Positions 43,433-51,262 of a DNA stretch of 64,000 nucleotides are shown in pieces. Position 1 is the stretch's first letter. Each line of letters opens with the position of its first letter. Source of the DNA: Pseudomonas sp. UFMG81 (GTDB taxonomy: Bacteria > Pseudomonadota > Gammaproteobacteria > Pseudomonadales > Pseudomonadaceae); assembly GCF_015354575.1 (NCBI RefSeq), contig NZ_JACAFQ010000004.1, positions 35,558-99,557 of the forward strand, in the 5' to 3' direction. The notes under the pieces are model-generated. The model saw nothing but the letters and a program-made list of their open reading frames with translations, ran no database searches and was not told the DNA's origin. Position numbers and translations under genes: made by a program.

Positions 43433-44452
43433 ATGGAGTTTCTTGCCGAATACGCAAGCTTTCTCGCCAAAACCGCCACGCTGGTGATCGCCGTGCTGGT
43501 GGTGCTGTCGGCTATCGCCGGTCTGCGCGGCAAGGGGCGGCGCAAGCCGGGCGGGCAGTTGCAGGTCACCCGCCTCAACGAGTTCTACAAGGAACTGCGT
43601 GAGCGCCTGGAAGCTGGGCTGCTCGACAAAGGCGAGCTCAAGGCCCTGCGCAAGCAGCAGGCCAAAAGCGAGAAGCAGCAGAAGAAGAAAAAGCCGGAAG
43701 AGAAGGGCCGGGTGTTCGTGCTCGATTTCGACGGCGACATCAAAGCGTCGGCCACCGAGAGCCTGCGCAACGAGATTACCGCGTTGCTGACCCTGGCGAC
43801 CCCGCGTGACGAAGTGGTGCTGCGCCTGGAAAGCGGTGGCGGCCTGGTGCACAGCTATGGTCTGGCAGCGTCGCAGCTGGCACGCATTCGTGAAGCGGGT
43901 ATCCCGCTGACCATCTGCATCGACAAGGTTGCCGCCAGTGGCGGCTACATGATGGCCTGCATTGGCGAGAAGATCGTCAGCGCACCGTTCGCCGTGCTCG
44001 GCTCGATCGGCGTGGTGGCGCAGATGCCCAACGTCAATCGCCTGTTGAAAAAGCACGACATCGACTTCGAGGTGCTCACCGCCGGCGAGTACAAGCGCAC
44101 CCTGACCGTGTTCGGCGAGAACACCGACAAGGGCCGGGAGAAGTTCCAGGAGGACCTGGACATCACCCACCAACTGTTCAAGGACTTCGTCGCTCGCTAT
44201 CGGCCACAGCTGCATATCGACGAAGTCGCCACTGGCGAAGTGTGGTTGGGTATCGCTGCGCTGAATCGTCATCTGGTGGACGAGCTGGGTACCAGTGACG
44301 AGTACCTCAGCCAACGCGCCCGCGAGGCCAATGTGTTCCACCTGCGCTATGCCGAACGCAAGAGCTTGCAGGAACGCATCGGCGTGGCGGCCAGTGGGGC
44401 GGTGGAGAATACCTTGGTGGGCCTGTGGAGCAAACTCGGCCGCTTGCGCTAA
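43433..44452 (+). CDS. sohB: Protease SohB (S49 signal peptide peptidase family)
   Basis: A 339-residue inner-membrane serine protease. One N-terminal membrane segment (10-30) is followed by a basic KKKK linker and an S49 domain. The catalytic dyad is Ser169 (VAASGGYMMAC) and Lys221 (GEYKRTLT), at the usual spacing. The start is placed at the ATG of MEFLAEYASF. It lies upstream of tRNA-Cys, whose promoter lies just past its stop. Confidence 0.94.
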   Translation: MEFLAEYASFLAKTATLVIAVLVVLSAIAGLRGKGRRKPGGQLQVTRLNEFYKELRERLEAGLLDKGELKALRKQQAKSEKQQKKKKPEEKGRVFVLDFDGDIKASATESLRNEITALLTLATPRDEVVLRLESGGGLVHSYGLAASQLARIREAGIPLTICIDKVAASGGYMMACIGEKIVSAPFAVLGSIGVVAQMPNVNRLLKKHDIDFEVLTAGEYKRTLTVFGENTDKGREKFQEDLDITHQLFKDFVARYRPQLHIDEVATGEVWLGIAALNRHLVDELGTSDEYLSQRAREANVFHLRYAERKSLQERIGVAASGAVENTLVGLWSKLGRLR

Positions 44453-44490
44453 CACCTTGAACCCCTTGAAGATTTTTTTCTTGCAGGGGG

Positions 44491-44519
44491 TTGCAAGGTG
44501 AATCGAATGCCGACATAAT
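44491..44519 (+). promoter_or_regulatory. Promoter of tRNA-Cys
   Basis: TTGCAA at 44491-44496 and CATAAT at 44514-44519 with a 17-base spacer, 77 bases ahead of the tRNA. Confidence 0.6.
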
Positions 44520-44596
44520 GGCGTCCATCGAAACGCAGCTGACTTGAAAAAGCCCAGCGGTTTCAAGGAGATAGCGAAAGCTGACTCCGACTTTGA

Positions 44597-44670
44597 GGCC
44601 GAGTAGCAAAGTGGTTATGCTCCGGATTGCAAATCCGTCTACGCCGGTTCGATTCCGACCTCGGCCTCCA
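44597..44670 (+). tRNA. tRNA-Cys (anticodon GCA)
   Basis: A 74-base tRNA with encoded CCA. Acceptor GGCCGAG pairs with CTCGGCC, discriminator U as in other tRNA-Cys. The anticodon loop is TTGCAAA, giving GCA. The T-loop TTCGATT is normal. Confidence 0.98.
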
Positions 44671-45191
44671 CCATTCGAAAGCCCCGCAGATTAACGTCTG
44701 CGGGGCTTTTTCTTTGTGCGCTGAAAAGACCGCAGTCCCAAAACTTCGTCATTTGGAAGGCTTGGCGATGGCGTCGAAGCGCCTGTACTCACGGACTGAC
44801 CCTCAAGTGGCCCTAAGCTCCAGCTCGGCCCGGCCAGCTGTTGATCACGCCTTCAAGCGCAGTTTCACTTCAGCCAGTTCGACGGGCTCTCGTTTCGGTG
44901 TCAGCCGTGCGCTTGCCATGTCATCACTGCAAGGCATCGCCAGCAGCCCACTTACCGGCAAGTGAACATGCAACTGCCGGCGACGTTGCTGGGTGATTTT
45001 CTGGATACGTCTCATGGGGCATACCTGGATTGGCGACTTCTTCCTAAAGCCAGGGGGCAAGACCCTCAGTAGGCGCTTGTTTGCGCAACAGGCGTAGCGG
45101 GCCCGACCAGTGGGCATGAGACAAGCAGGGCGGCTGAATGGAACGGGATTTGCTGTGACCCTGTAACACTGATCATGCGGGGTACGCAGAC
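44671..45191. other. Gene-poor stretch after tRNA-Cys
   Basis: About 520 bases. It begins with the tRNA terminator. A minus-strand frame (44845-45015, about 56 codons from MRRIQKITQQRR) is the only candidate gene; it has a weak CCAGG leader and I do not accept it. I see no repeat or attachment site. Confidence 0.4.
44679..44712 (+). terminator. Terminator of tRNA-Cys
   Basis: AAGCCCCGCAGA..TCTGCGGGGCTT stem, 6-base loop and T-run, directly downstream of the tRNA. Confidence 0.93.
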
Positions 45192-45290
45192 ATGTTTCAG
45201 AATGACCTCTACTTCATGAGCATCGTCCTGGTTGCTGTGCTGGCTGTGGATGTGATGGCCGTTTTCGTTTTCTTGCAGTCTGGTGCCTGA
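45192..45290 (+). CDS. Small single-pass membrane protein
   Basis: A 32-residue frame, MFQNDLYFMSIVLVAVLAVD.., with one membrane segment (about 9-28) and a short polar N-terminus. Upstream is GGGGTACGCAGAC. Size and form suggest a small regulatory membrane protein. Not recognised. Confidence 0.45.
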   Translation: MFQNDLYFMSIVLVAVLAVDVMAVFVFLQSGA

Positions 45291-45420
45291 CCCCGGCTCT
45301 GGGTTGGGCCTTACCCCTGAAATGGGGAAATGCCAGGCGCATGGGTTGTTCTACTTTTGTGGATTGTTGCCCTGACGTGGCGATTGCTAGAATTCGTCAG
45401 CTCCCATGGATCAATTGCAA

Positions 45421-45750
45421 ATGCCTAAACTTCCCATTTTCATCGGGCTGCTGATGGTTGCAGCCCTGGCGGGTTGCGCATCACCTGGCCAACCTACCGG
45501 CAGCAAGCTGACCAGCAAGTCGCCAGATGCCTACGCGGCGTGTGTGCTGCCCAAATGGCAGGCGCTGGCGCCGCTCGCCACGCAAAAGTCCATATCCAAC
45601 GGTTATCGCCTCACTGCGCCCAGTGCGGTCGCCTCCGATGATGTGCTGGAGGTTGTGAAGTCTGGTGATGGCAGCCGAGCGACGTTCTACAAGGGCAGCT
45701 TCCTCACCACCGACCAATTGCGCAAAGCGGCCAGAGAGTGCCTCGATTGA
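45421..45750 (+). CDS. Lipoprotein of a two-cysteine family (copy B)
   Basis: A predicted lipoprotein of 109 residues; lipobox ALAGC, lipidated Cys19. The mature part reads KSPDAYAACVLPKWQ..NGYRL..VVKSGDGSRATFYKGS..LRKAARECLD. Layout, and the two mature cysteines, match copies A (36914) and C (56699). MPKLPIFIG is chosen because it gives a normal signal peptide; MDQLQ five codons upstream is possible. No strong ribosome site is visible for either. Function unknown. Confidence 0.72.
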   Translation: MPKLPIFIGLLMVAALAGCASPGQPTGSKLTSKSPDAYAACVLPKWQALAPLATQKSISNGYRLTAPSAVASDDVLEVVKSGDGSRATFYKGSFLTTDQLRKAARECLD

Positions 45751-45809
45751 TGCAGTGAATCGCCGTGCGGCGGGTGTCGTTTGCCGCTGCCTCGAACATG
45801 CAGGCAAAA

Positions 45810-45833
45810 GAAAACCCGCCGAGGTGGCGGGTT
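45810..45833 (-). terminator. Minus-strand terminator
   Basis: AACCCGCC GAGGT GGCGGGTT stem; read on the minus strand it is followed by TTCTTTTG. It has no intact gene upstream on that strand, only the relic at 45877. Confidence 0.55.
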
Positions 45834-45876
45834 GAACAGAACGTATCGAAGCCAGGCCAGTTTGCCCTCGTGAATG

Positions 45877-45933
45877 TCAGAATTTCGTGAAGGCCATGCT
45901 GATCCTGAACGCGTAAGCGTTACTGAATTTTTC
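45877..45933 (-). pseudogene. Possible C-terminal relic of an outer-membrane beta-barrel protein
   Basis: Eighteen codons, EKFSNAYAFRISMAFTKF and stop, with alternating hydrophobic residues and a terminal Phe, the form of the last strand of porins and autotransporters. A stop codon lies directly upstream, so only the tail survives. A terminator follows. Too short to be sure. Confidence 0.3.
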
Positions 45934-46018
45934 TCAAGCCTACTCATCGGTCCTCCCCCTGTGGAATCACGCAGCGGCGCGCAAAGTTCCAGCCAATTGA
46001 TCGGATGAACGAGGGTGC

Positions 46019-46045
46019 GAAAAAAAGCCCGCCAGTGGGGCGGGC
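46019..46045 (-). terminator. Minus-strand terminator with strong U-run
   Basis: GCCCGCC AGTGG GGCGGGC with a 7-base T-run on the minus strand. The nearest minus-strand gene is DoxX, ending 337 bases upstream. Confidence 0.7.
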
Positions 46046-46171
46046 AAGGACGTCTTGAAGGGAGAGCGTCTAGCTTGTCCCTTGTCGGTTAAGTCAGGGT
46101 TAACGGCCAGCGGCATTGACCACTGCCGTCGATCAGCCTATACAGGCGGCCTGCCGCTATTGGAGCCTGTG

Positions 46172-46360
46172 ATGCACGAAGAAGACGATCTGCCCGAACC
46201 GGAACACGATCATCTGCTCGACCGTGAATTCCTCGATGACTACGACCCCGAGGCGGATGCCTACGGGGCGCTGGATGAAGTCGAGGAAGACGAAGCGACG
46301 CTGGACGATCTCGATGATGAGGACGATCCCCCCGCCTGGCTCGACGACCCCGACGATTGA
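46172..46360 (+). CDS. Very acidic small protein
   Basis: A 62-residue protein of which 31 residues are Asp or Glu, with no basic residue except one Arg and a few His. The ATG follows GGAGCCTGTG. No domain is recognised; such polyacidic proteins often act as DNA mimics or metal binders, which is speculation here. It converges on DoxX. Confidence 0.6.
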   Translation: MHEEDDLPEPEHDHLLDREFLDDYDPEADAYGALDEVEEDEATLDDLDDEDDPPAWLDDPDD

Positions 46361-46381
46361 GCTGTGGTGGCGAGCCCCTAG

Positions 46382-46795
46382 TCAACGTCGATCGACAGAG
46401 AACCGCCCGGGGCCGGAAACTGCCAGCGCCAGCAGCCCGCCGACGATGCTCAGGTTCTTCAGGAACTGGGTCATGTTGGCACTGCGCTCGGGGTCGACCA
46501 TGTTCCAGAACGGGTGGCCGAGCAGGGCGGTGCCCAGCACGAACAGGGCGAACAGCAGGGCCAGTGGCCGCGTGTAGAAGCCCAGGATCAGCAGGATGGC
46601 GACGACGAACTCCATCAACACCGCGATGGCCGCTGCCAGCATCGGGGCGGGGGCGCCGAGCGAGGTCATGTAGCCGACCGTGCCGTCGAAGCCGGTCAGC
46701 TTGCTCCAGCCGGACAGCACGAACAGGATCATCAGCAGGATGCGGGCCAGCAGGAGGATGAAATCGCGTTGGCCTTCGAGCAGGGAATAGCGCAT
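46382..46795 (-). CDS. DoxX family membrane protein
   Basis: A 137-residue membrane protein with four hydrophobic segments. The DoxX pattern (LLARILLMILFVLSGWSKLT, SLGAPAPMLAAAIAVLME, LLILGFYTRPLALLFALF) is clear. It functions in quinone- or thiol-linked redox in known systems; its role here is not known. MRYSLLEGQ is the start, with GGAACGCCCACC upstream. Confidence 0.85.
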   Translation of the reverse strand: MRYSLLEGQRDFILLLARILLMILFVLSGWSKLTGFDGTVGYMTSLGAPAPMLAAAIAVLMEFVVAILLILGFYTRPLALLFALFVLGTALLGHPFWNMVDPERSANMTQFLKNLSIVGGLLALAVSGPGRFSVDRR

Positions 46796-46867
46796 GGTGG
46801 GCGTTCCGATGGACGGTGACAGTTCCCACTCTAGCAGCTGCGTGGCGGATTTCCGGCGGGCATGAAA

Positions 46868-46888
46868 AAGGCGCCGCAAGGGCGCCTT
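46868..46888 (-). terminator. Terminator of tRNA-Leu
   Basis: AAGGCGCC GCAAG GGCGCCTT hairpin with a T-run on the minus strand, 14 bases beyond the tRNA. Confidence 0.85.
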
Positions 46889-46901
46889 CATCGATAGAAG
46901 A

Positions 46902-46986
46902 TGGTGCGAGTGGCGGGACTCGAACCCGCAAGGCTCACGCCGACAGATTTTAAGTCTGCTGTGTATACCAATTCCACCACACTCGC
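46902..46986 (-). tRNA. tRNA-Leu (anticodon UAA)
   Basis: An 85-base type II tRNA with encoded CCA. Acceptor GCGAGTG pairs with CACTCGC, discriminator A. The anticodon loop is CTTAAAA, giving UAA for leucine codons UUA and UUG. Long variable arm and TTCGAGT T-loop are present. Confidence 0.98.
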
Positions 46987-47036
46987 ACGCTTGATCGCCG
47001 TGCTGGACCGGGCAGCGGTCGGGCAATCAAGCGCGC

Positions 47037-47065
47037 TTTATAACCCGCTGTTATAGAAACGTCAA
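47037..47065 (-). promoter_or_regulatory. Promoter of tRNA-Leu
   Basis: On the minus strand TTGACG (47065-47060), 17-base spacer, TATAAA (47042-47037), about 50 bases ahead of the tRNA. Confidence 0.75.
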
Positions 47066-47078
47066 CCAGTTCAAGGGT

Positions 47079-47291
47079 TTATGGCGAGATCGTACGGGCT
47101 ATGTCGCGCATTTCGCACGCTGAGCCGCGCAGCTCCTCGACATGGCTGTCCATGGCCTGTGCATCGGCGTGATGGATCGAGTGGCGCAGGAACAGCGTGT
47201 GGCCGTCGAGTGCCTGGCACAGTGTGTCGATGTCCGTGGCATTGCGCAGCAGGTCATCTTGCAGGCTTTGCAAGCGATGATTCACTACCAT
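47079..47291 (-). CDS. Hypothetical protein, 70 residues
   Basis: A small soluble helical protein (LQSLQDDLLRNATDIDTLCQ..) with an AUG following ATGACACCTC. Composition (His, Asp, Leu rich) is normal for the genome. No domain recognised. It may share the region of the tRNA-Leu promoter. Confidence 0.55.
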   Translation of the reverse strand: MVVNHRLQSLQDDLLRNATDIDTLCQALDGHTLFLRHSIHHADAQAMDSHVEELRGSACEMRDIARTISP

Positions 47292-47400
47292 GAGGTGTCA
47301 TCCATGAGGGGTGGCGAGAAGCAGCGAACTATAGGCCAATTGACAGACCCATGTCATTGGGCCACCTTGGCGCCATTGGATCCAACCCTGTGAGCTTGCC

Positions 47401-47691
47401 ATGCCTCGGTCTACTTCGGACTTGCCCGCCGCGCCTGGGCGTACTGTGCGCCCTAAGCTGTTCTGGCGCCTGATATTGCTGCAGGTGTGCCTGCTGGGGG
47501 CGTTCCTCTATGTCAGTCTGCTGGCCTTGGGCGGTTATCTGCTGATGCTGGGGCTGGACGAACTGCGGCCCGAGCCGCAACGGTACACGGCGTTGGGAGG
47601 TGGAGCGCTGATCCTGCTGGTGAGCCTGTGGCTGTTTAAAGCGGCAATCCCCCGACGGCTGACGCCGAGCTTGCCAGCGGGCGATCACTGA
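47401..47691 (+). CDS. Hypothetical membrane protein, 96 residues
   Basis: A small protein with two membrane segments (about 22-52 and 65-82) separated by an acidic loop, and a basic N-terminal cytoplasmic tail. The ATG at 47401 lacks a strong ribosome site. It lies 80 bases ahead of the histidine kinase and might belong to the same unit. Function unknown. Confidence 0.55.
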   Translation: MPRSTSDLPAAPGRTVRPKLFWRLILLQVCLLGAFLYVSLLALGGYLLMLGLDELRPEPQRYTALGGGALILLVSLWLFKAAIPRRLTPSLPAGDH

Positions 47692-47771
47692 CGGTCGTCG
47701 CATAAGTTCGGGTGCCGTCAGCAGTTTTGGCTACGCTCAATATGTCCTTTCGCGGTGCTCGTGGAGTTCGC

Positions 47772-48929
47772 ATGATTGCAACGGACCAGCCCGCCACTTC
47801 CGTGATGCCCGAAGCACGCTATGAACAGCTGGTTCAGGCGGTGGTCGACTACGCCATCTACATGCTCGATCCGACGGGGCATGTGGTGTCGTGGAACGCG
47901 GGAGCCCAGCGGATCAAGGGGTATCGCGCCGACGAGGTCATAGGGCGGCATTTTTCCCTGTTCTTCACCGCCGAAGACTGCGCCCAAGGGAGGCCCGAAC
48001 GCCTGTTGCTTCAAGCCCTCGAGCAAGGCGTGGCGCAGGATGAGGGGTGGCGGGTACGCAAGGACGGCACGCAGTTCTGGGCACTGGCGGCGCTGGATGT
48101 GATTCGCGACGAGCAAGGCCGGATAATCGGCTTGGCCAAGGTGACTCGCGACATCACGGACCGGCGCGATTCCGCGCTGCAGCTCGATGCCATGCGCGCG
48201 CAACTGTTCCAGGCGCAAAAGCTCGAGGCGCTGGGGCAACTCTCCGGCGGCCTGGCCCATGATTTCAACAATCTGCTGACCATCATCCTCAGTTCCGCGC
48301 GGCTGGCCCTCACCAGCCAGGACCCGGAACGCATCCGGCGCATGCTCGAGCATATCGTCGATGCCGGCCAGCGAGGTACGCAACTGACCCAGCAATTGCT
48401 CAGCTTTGCCCGGCATCGGCAGTTGAATGTCGCCCGCATCGCCCCGGTGGACGTGGTCGCCTCGACCCGCAGCCTGATGGAGCATGCGCTGCCCCAGGGT
48501 ATCGAGTTGGTCGAACAGCTACAGGCAAACCTGCCGGCGATCGAGGTGGATGCCGGACAGCTGCAAATGGTCCTGCTCAACCTCATGTTCAATGCCCGCG
48601 ATGCCATCGAGGGGCAAGGGCGTATCAGCCTGGTGATCGAATGCATGCAACTGGTCGGTGAGATCGAGGGCTTGCAAGGCCGTTTCGTGCGCTTCGATGT
48701 CCAGGATGATGGGCAGGGTATCGATCCGCAGGTGATGCCACGCATCTTCGAGCCATTCTTCACCACCAAGCCGTTCGGCAAGGGCACTGGCCTTGGGCTC
48801 AGCCAGGCCTATGGTTTCGCCCGGCAGAGCAATGGTGCCATTCGCGTCGCCAGTGCGTCGGGCAAAGGGACCTGCATCAGCCTGTACCTGCCGGCCTGCC
48901 CCGAAGACCAACCGTTGACAGACAGGTAA
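47772..48929 (+). CDS. PAS-domain histidine kinase
   Basis: A 385-residue soluble sensor kinase. A PAS domain (15-130; AIYMLDPTGHVVSWNAGAQR) is followed by HisKA with His163 in GGLAHDFNNLLT, and an ATPase domain with N box NLMFNARDAI, G1 DDGQGID and F/G2 FEPFFTTKPFGKGTGLGLS. It has no membrane segment and no receiver. GGAG precedes the ATG at 47772. It heads a three-gene unit with the KaiC-like protein (6 bases apart) and the response regulator. Confidence 0.9.
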   Translation: MIATDQPATSVMPEARYEQLVQAVVDYAIYMLDPTGHVVSWNAGAQRIKGYRADEVIGRHFSLFFTAEDCAQGRPERLLLQALEQGVAQDEGWRVRKDGTQFWALAALDVIRDEQGRIIGLAKVTRDITDRRDSALQLDAMRAQLFQAQKLEALGQLSGGLAHDFNNLLTIILSSARLALTSQDPERIRRMLEHIVDAGQRGTQLTQQLLSFARHRQLNVARIAPVDVVASTRSLMEHALPQGIELVEQLQANLPAIEVDAGQLQMVLLNLMFNARDAIEGQGRISLVIECMQLVGEIEGLQGRFVRFDVQDDGQGIDPQVMPRIFEPFFTTKPFGKGTGLGLSQAYGFARQSNGAIRVASASGKGTCISLYLPACPEDQPLTDR

Positions 48930-48935
48930 TGCATC

Positions 48936-50381
48936 ATGGCTGAGCAACTCAAGCGACTGGCCACCGGTATTGACGGGCTGGATGCCCTGCTCAAGGGCGG
49001 GCTGGTGGCGGGCGCCTCCTACATCGTCCAGGGGCACCCGGGGGCGGGCAAGACCATCCTGGCCAATCAATTGGCCTGCAACCATGTGCGTGATGGCGGT
49101 CGGGTGCTGGTGGCGACGCTGCTCAGCGAGTCCCATGAGCGGCTGTTCCAGTACTTGTCGACGCTGACCTTCTTCGACCCCTCGCTGGTGGGCGACAGTA
49201 TCCAGTTCGTCAGCGCCTTCGACACCCTCGAGCAGGAAGGGCTCGATGCCGTGGTACGCCTGTTGCGCCAGGAAATCGGCCGCCAGCAGGCCAGCCTGCT
49301 GATCGTCGACGGCCTGCTCAACGCGCGCTCACGGGCTGAAACCAGCCTCGACACCAAGAAGTTCGTCTCTGAATTGCAGGGCCATGCTGCTTTCGCCGGG
49401 TGCACCGTGCTGTTGCTGACCAGCGCGCGGCTGGAGGAGGGCAGCCCCGAGCACACCATGGTCGATGGTGTGCTCGAGTTGAGCGAACAACTGGTGGGCA
49501 GTGTGGCGGTACGCCACGTGCAGCTGTGCAAGACGCGTGGCAGCGGCGCGCTGTCGGGGCGTCACGAATGCCTGATCAGCGAGGCCGGGTTGCAGGTTTT
49601 CCCGCGCCTGGAGTCGCTCTATGGCCACCCCAGTCAGGCGGGGCCCCAGGTGCTGGGCAAGGTTACGACCGGCGTTGCCGAATTGGACGCATTGCTTGGC
49701 GGTGGCCTGGCCGAAGGTTCCACAACCCTGTTGATGGGCCCTTCGGGGGTTGGCAAGACGTCGCTGGGCATTGCATTTCTGACCGCCGCCGATGCCAGCG
49801 CGCCTGGCTTGCACTTTGGTTTCTACGAGACCCCGGCGCGCCTGCGCGTGAAAGCGGCTGCGCTGGGCTATGACCTGGCCGGGCGAGAGCATTGCGAAGT
49901 GCTGCAACTGAGCTGGCAGCCGACCACCGAGGGCCTGCTCGATCAGGTAGGCGCACGTTTGCTGGAGCAAGTGCGGGCGCTGGACGCCAAACGCGTGGTG
50001 ATCGACAGCCTGGGGGCGTTCGGGCGGCTGGCGCTGGAACCTGCACGCCTGAATGCATTTTTCCGCGCCCTGACTGGCGAGTTGCGCGCGCGCGGCGTGA
50101 CGGCGCTGTTGAGTTGGGAGATGCGTGACATCTTCGGGGCGGAGATCACGGCGCCGGCACCTGATCTGTCGGGCATCGTCGACAACCTGGTGCTGCTGCG
50201 CTTCGCCGAACTCGATGCCCAGTTGCACCGTGTGCTGTCAATCGTCAAGGTGCGTGACAGCGACCATGACCCCGCCTTGCAGGCATTGCGCCTTGGGCCG
50301 GGTGGCATCACCCTGAGGCGGGCGTTCGACGGCGCCAGCGGCGTGCTCAGTGGGACGGCCACCACGCCGGGGGATCGCTGA
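48936..50381 (+). CDS. KaiC-like double-domain ATPase
   Basis: A 481-residue protein with two RecA/KaiC domains. Walker A is GHPGAGKT at 33-40 and GPSGVGKT at 268-275; Walker B segments are LLIVDGLL and RVVIDSLG. The C-terminal part keeps the KaiC pattern LSGIVDNLVLLRF..IVKVRDSDHD. The paired catalytic glutamates of KaiC (EE) appear as SE in domain 1 and ET in domain 2. Of the KaiC phosphosites, Ser431 corresponds to Ser412 here but Thr432 to Gly. It lies between a PAS kinase and a receiver protein, so a signalling role is likely. No kaiA or kaiB is nearby. Confidence 0.85.
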   Translation: MAEQLKRLATGIDGLDALLKGGLVAGASYIVQGHPGAGKTILANQLACNHVRDGGRVLVATLLSESHERLFQYLSTLTFFDPSLVGDSIQFVSAFDTLEQEGLDAVVRLLRQEIGRQQASLLIVDGLLNARSRAETSLDTKKFVSELQGHAAFAGCTVLLLTSARLEEGSPEHTMVDGVLELSEQLVGSVAVRHVQLCKTRGSGALSGRHECLISEAGLQVFPRLESLYGHPSQAGPQVLGKVTTGVAELDALLGGGLAEGSTTLLMGPSGVGKTSLGIAFLTAADASAPGLHFGFYETPARLRVKAAALGYDLAGREHCEVLQLSWQPTTEGLLDQVGARLLEQVRALDAKRVVIDSLGAFGRLALEPARLNAFFRALTGELRARGVTALLSWEMRDIFGAEITAPAPDLSGIVDNLVLLRFAELDAQLHRVLSIVKVRDSDHDPALQALRLGPGGITLRRAFDGASGVLSGTATTPGDR

Positions 50382-50392
50382 CGGGCTAAGCG

Positions 50393-50746
50393 ATGAACAC
50401 TATCCTGATCGTCGATGACGAGTACCTCATAGCCGATATCCTGGGTTTTGCCCTGGAAGACGAAGGGTACCTGGTGGAGAAGGCCAGCAACGGGGTCAAG
50501 GCGTTGGAAGCCCTGAAAGAAAAACGCGTGGAACTGGTGATCACCGACTACATGATGCCGCTGAAGAACGGCGAAGAGCTGGTGCGGGCGATCCGCGAAG
50601 AACTGCTGTTACCGGACCTGCCGGTGATCCTCATGAGTGGAGCGCAGGCCAGCCAAGGCCGTCCGGAGCTGTTCGCTGCGGTATTCGACAAACCGTTCGA
50701 CATGGACAGAATGATCGCCAAGGTGCGCGAACTGCTGGGCACTTGA
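50393..50746 (+). CDS. Single-domain response regulator
   Basis: A 117-residue receiver with no output domain. Phosphoacceptor Asp52 (VITDYMMPL), acidic pair DD8-9, Ser82 in MSGA and Lys100 in FDKPFD are all present. It begins 11 bases after the KaiC-like gene and probably takes phosphate from the kinase at 47772. Lone receivers act by protein contact. Confidence 0.92.
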   Translation: MNTILIVDDEYLIADILGFALEDEGYLVEKASNGVKALEALKEKRVELVITDYMMPLKNGEELVRAIREELLLPDLPVILMSGAQASQGRPELFAAVFDKPFDMDRMIAKVRELLGT

Positions 50747-50816
50747 GGCCAATGAGGGCACCCCGCGTCGGCGGGCAGTCGATCAGGCGCGTCCGTGCGG
50801 CTTGATGCGTGTGTCG

Positions 50817-51014
50817 TCAGTGTTGCTCGTTGTCTTTCTCCGGGGCCGGGTTGCCTGCCTGGATCCGTTTGAAAATCTCTTCACGGTGCACCTGGACATC
50901 CTTCGGTGCATCGATGCCGATCCTCACTTGCATCCCCTTGACGCCCAGAATGGTGACTTTGATGTCATCGTTGATCACGATGCTTTCGCCGACCTTGCGG
51001 GTGAGTATCAGCAT
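50817..51014 (-). CDS. csrA: Carbon storage regulator CsrA/RsmA
   Basis: A 65-residue homodimeric RNA-binding protein that represses translation by binding GGA motifs. Core [14 protein letters not shown] and the RNA-contact residues around [15 protein letters not shown] are intact; the tail is short and hydrophilic. AAGGAGAACTAC sets the start. Pseudomonas species carry several csrA paralogues; which one this is cannot be told from sequence alone. Confidence 0.95.
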   Translation of the reverse strand: MLILTRKVGESIVINDDIKVTILGVKGMQVRIGIDAPKDVQVHREEIFKRIQAGNPAPEKDNEQH

Positions 51015-51262
51015 GTAGTTCTCCTTGGTATAGAAAAAACCGCCGGGTCATTTACCACAACGGTGGGAGCTTGTCCCTCTTCCTTCTCATTAAAGACGCT
51101 TTCGGCGCAGAGTAATTCCCTTGGCGGAAATTTCTCTGTATCTCTAGTTGCAGGTGCCTGCAGCCACGTGCTGTCGGTGCTGGCGAAGGTGCTCGGTGGC
51201 AAGGATAGGGTGGTTGGCGCGATATGGGAAATTTCCTTGTTTGATAAGTGAAATAGTTCATC

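Larger units (their letters stand above)
45751..46171. other. Intergenic stretch with relic and terminators
   Basis: About 420 bases. Contents: a minus-strand terminator (45810-45833), a possible outer-membrane protein relic (45877-45933) and a second minus-strand terminator (46019-46045). No intact gene seen. Confidence 0.45.

Noticed and set aside
44845..45117. Minus-strand frame of 90 codons after tRNA-Cys
   Set aside because: Weak ribosome site only for an internal start; composition not convincing.
44597..46986. Genomic island between tRNA-Cys and tRNA-Leu
   Set aside because: No mobility genes or att repeats; genes look like ordinary Pseudomonas small proteins.
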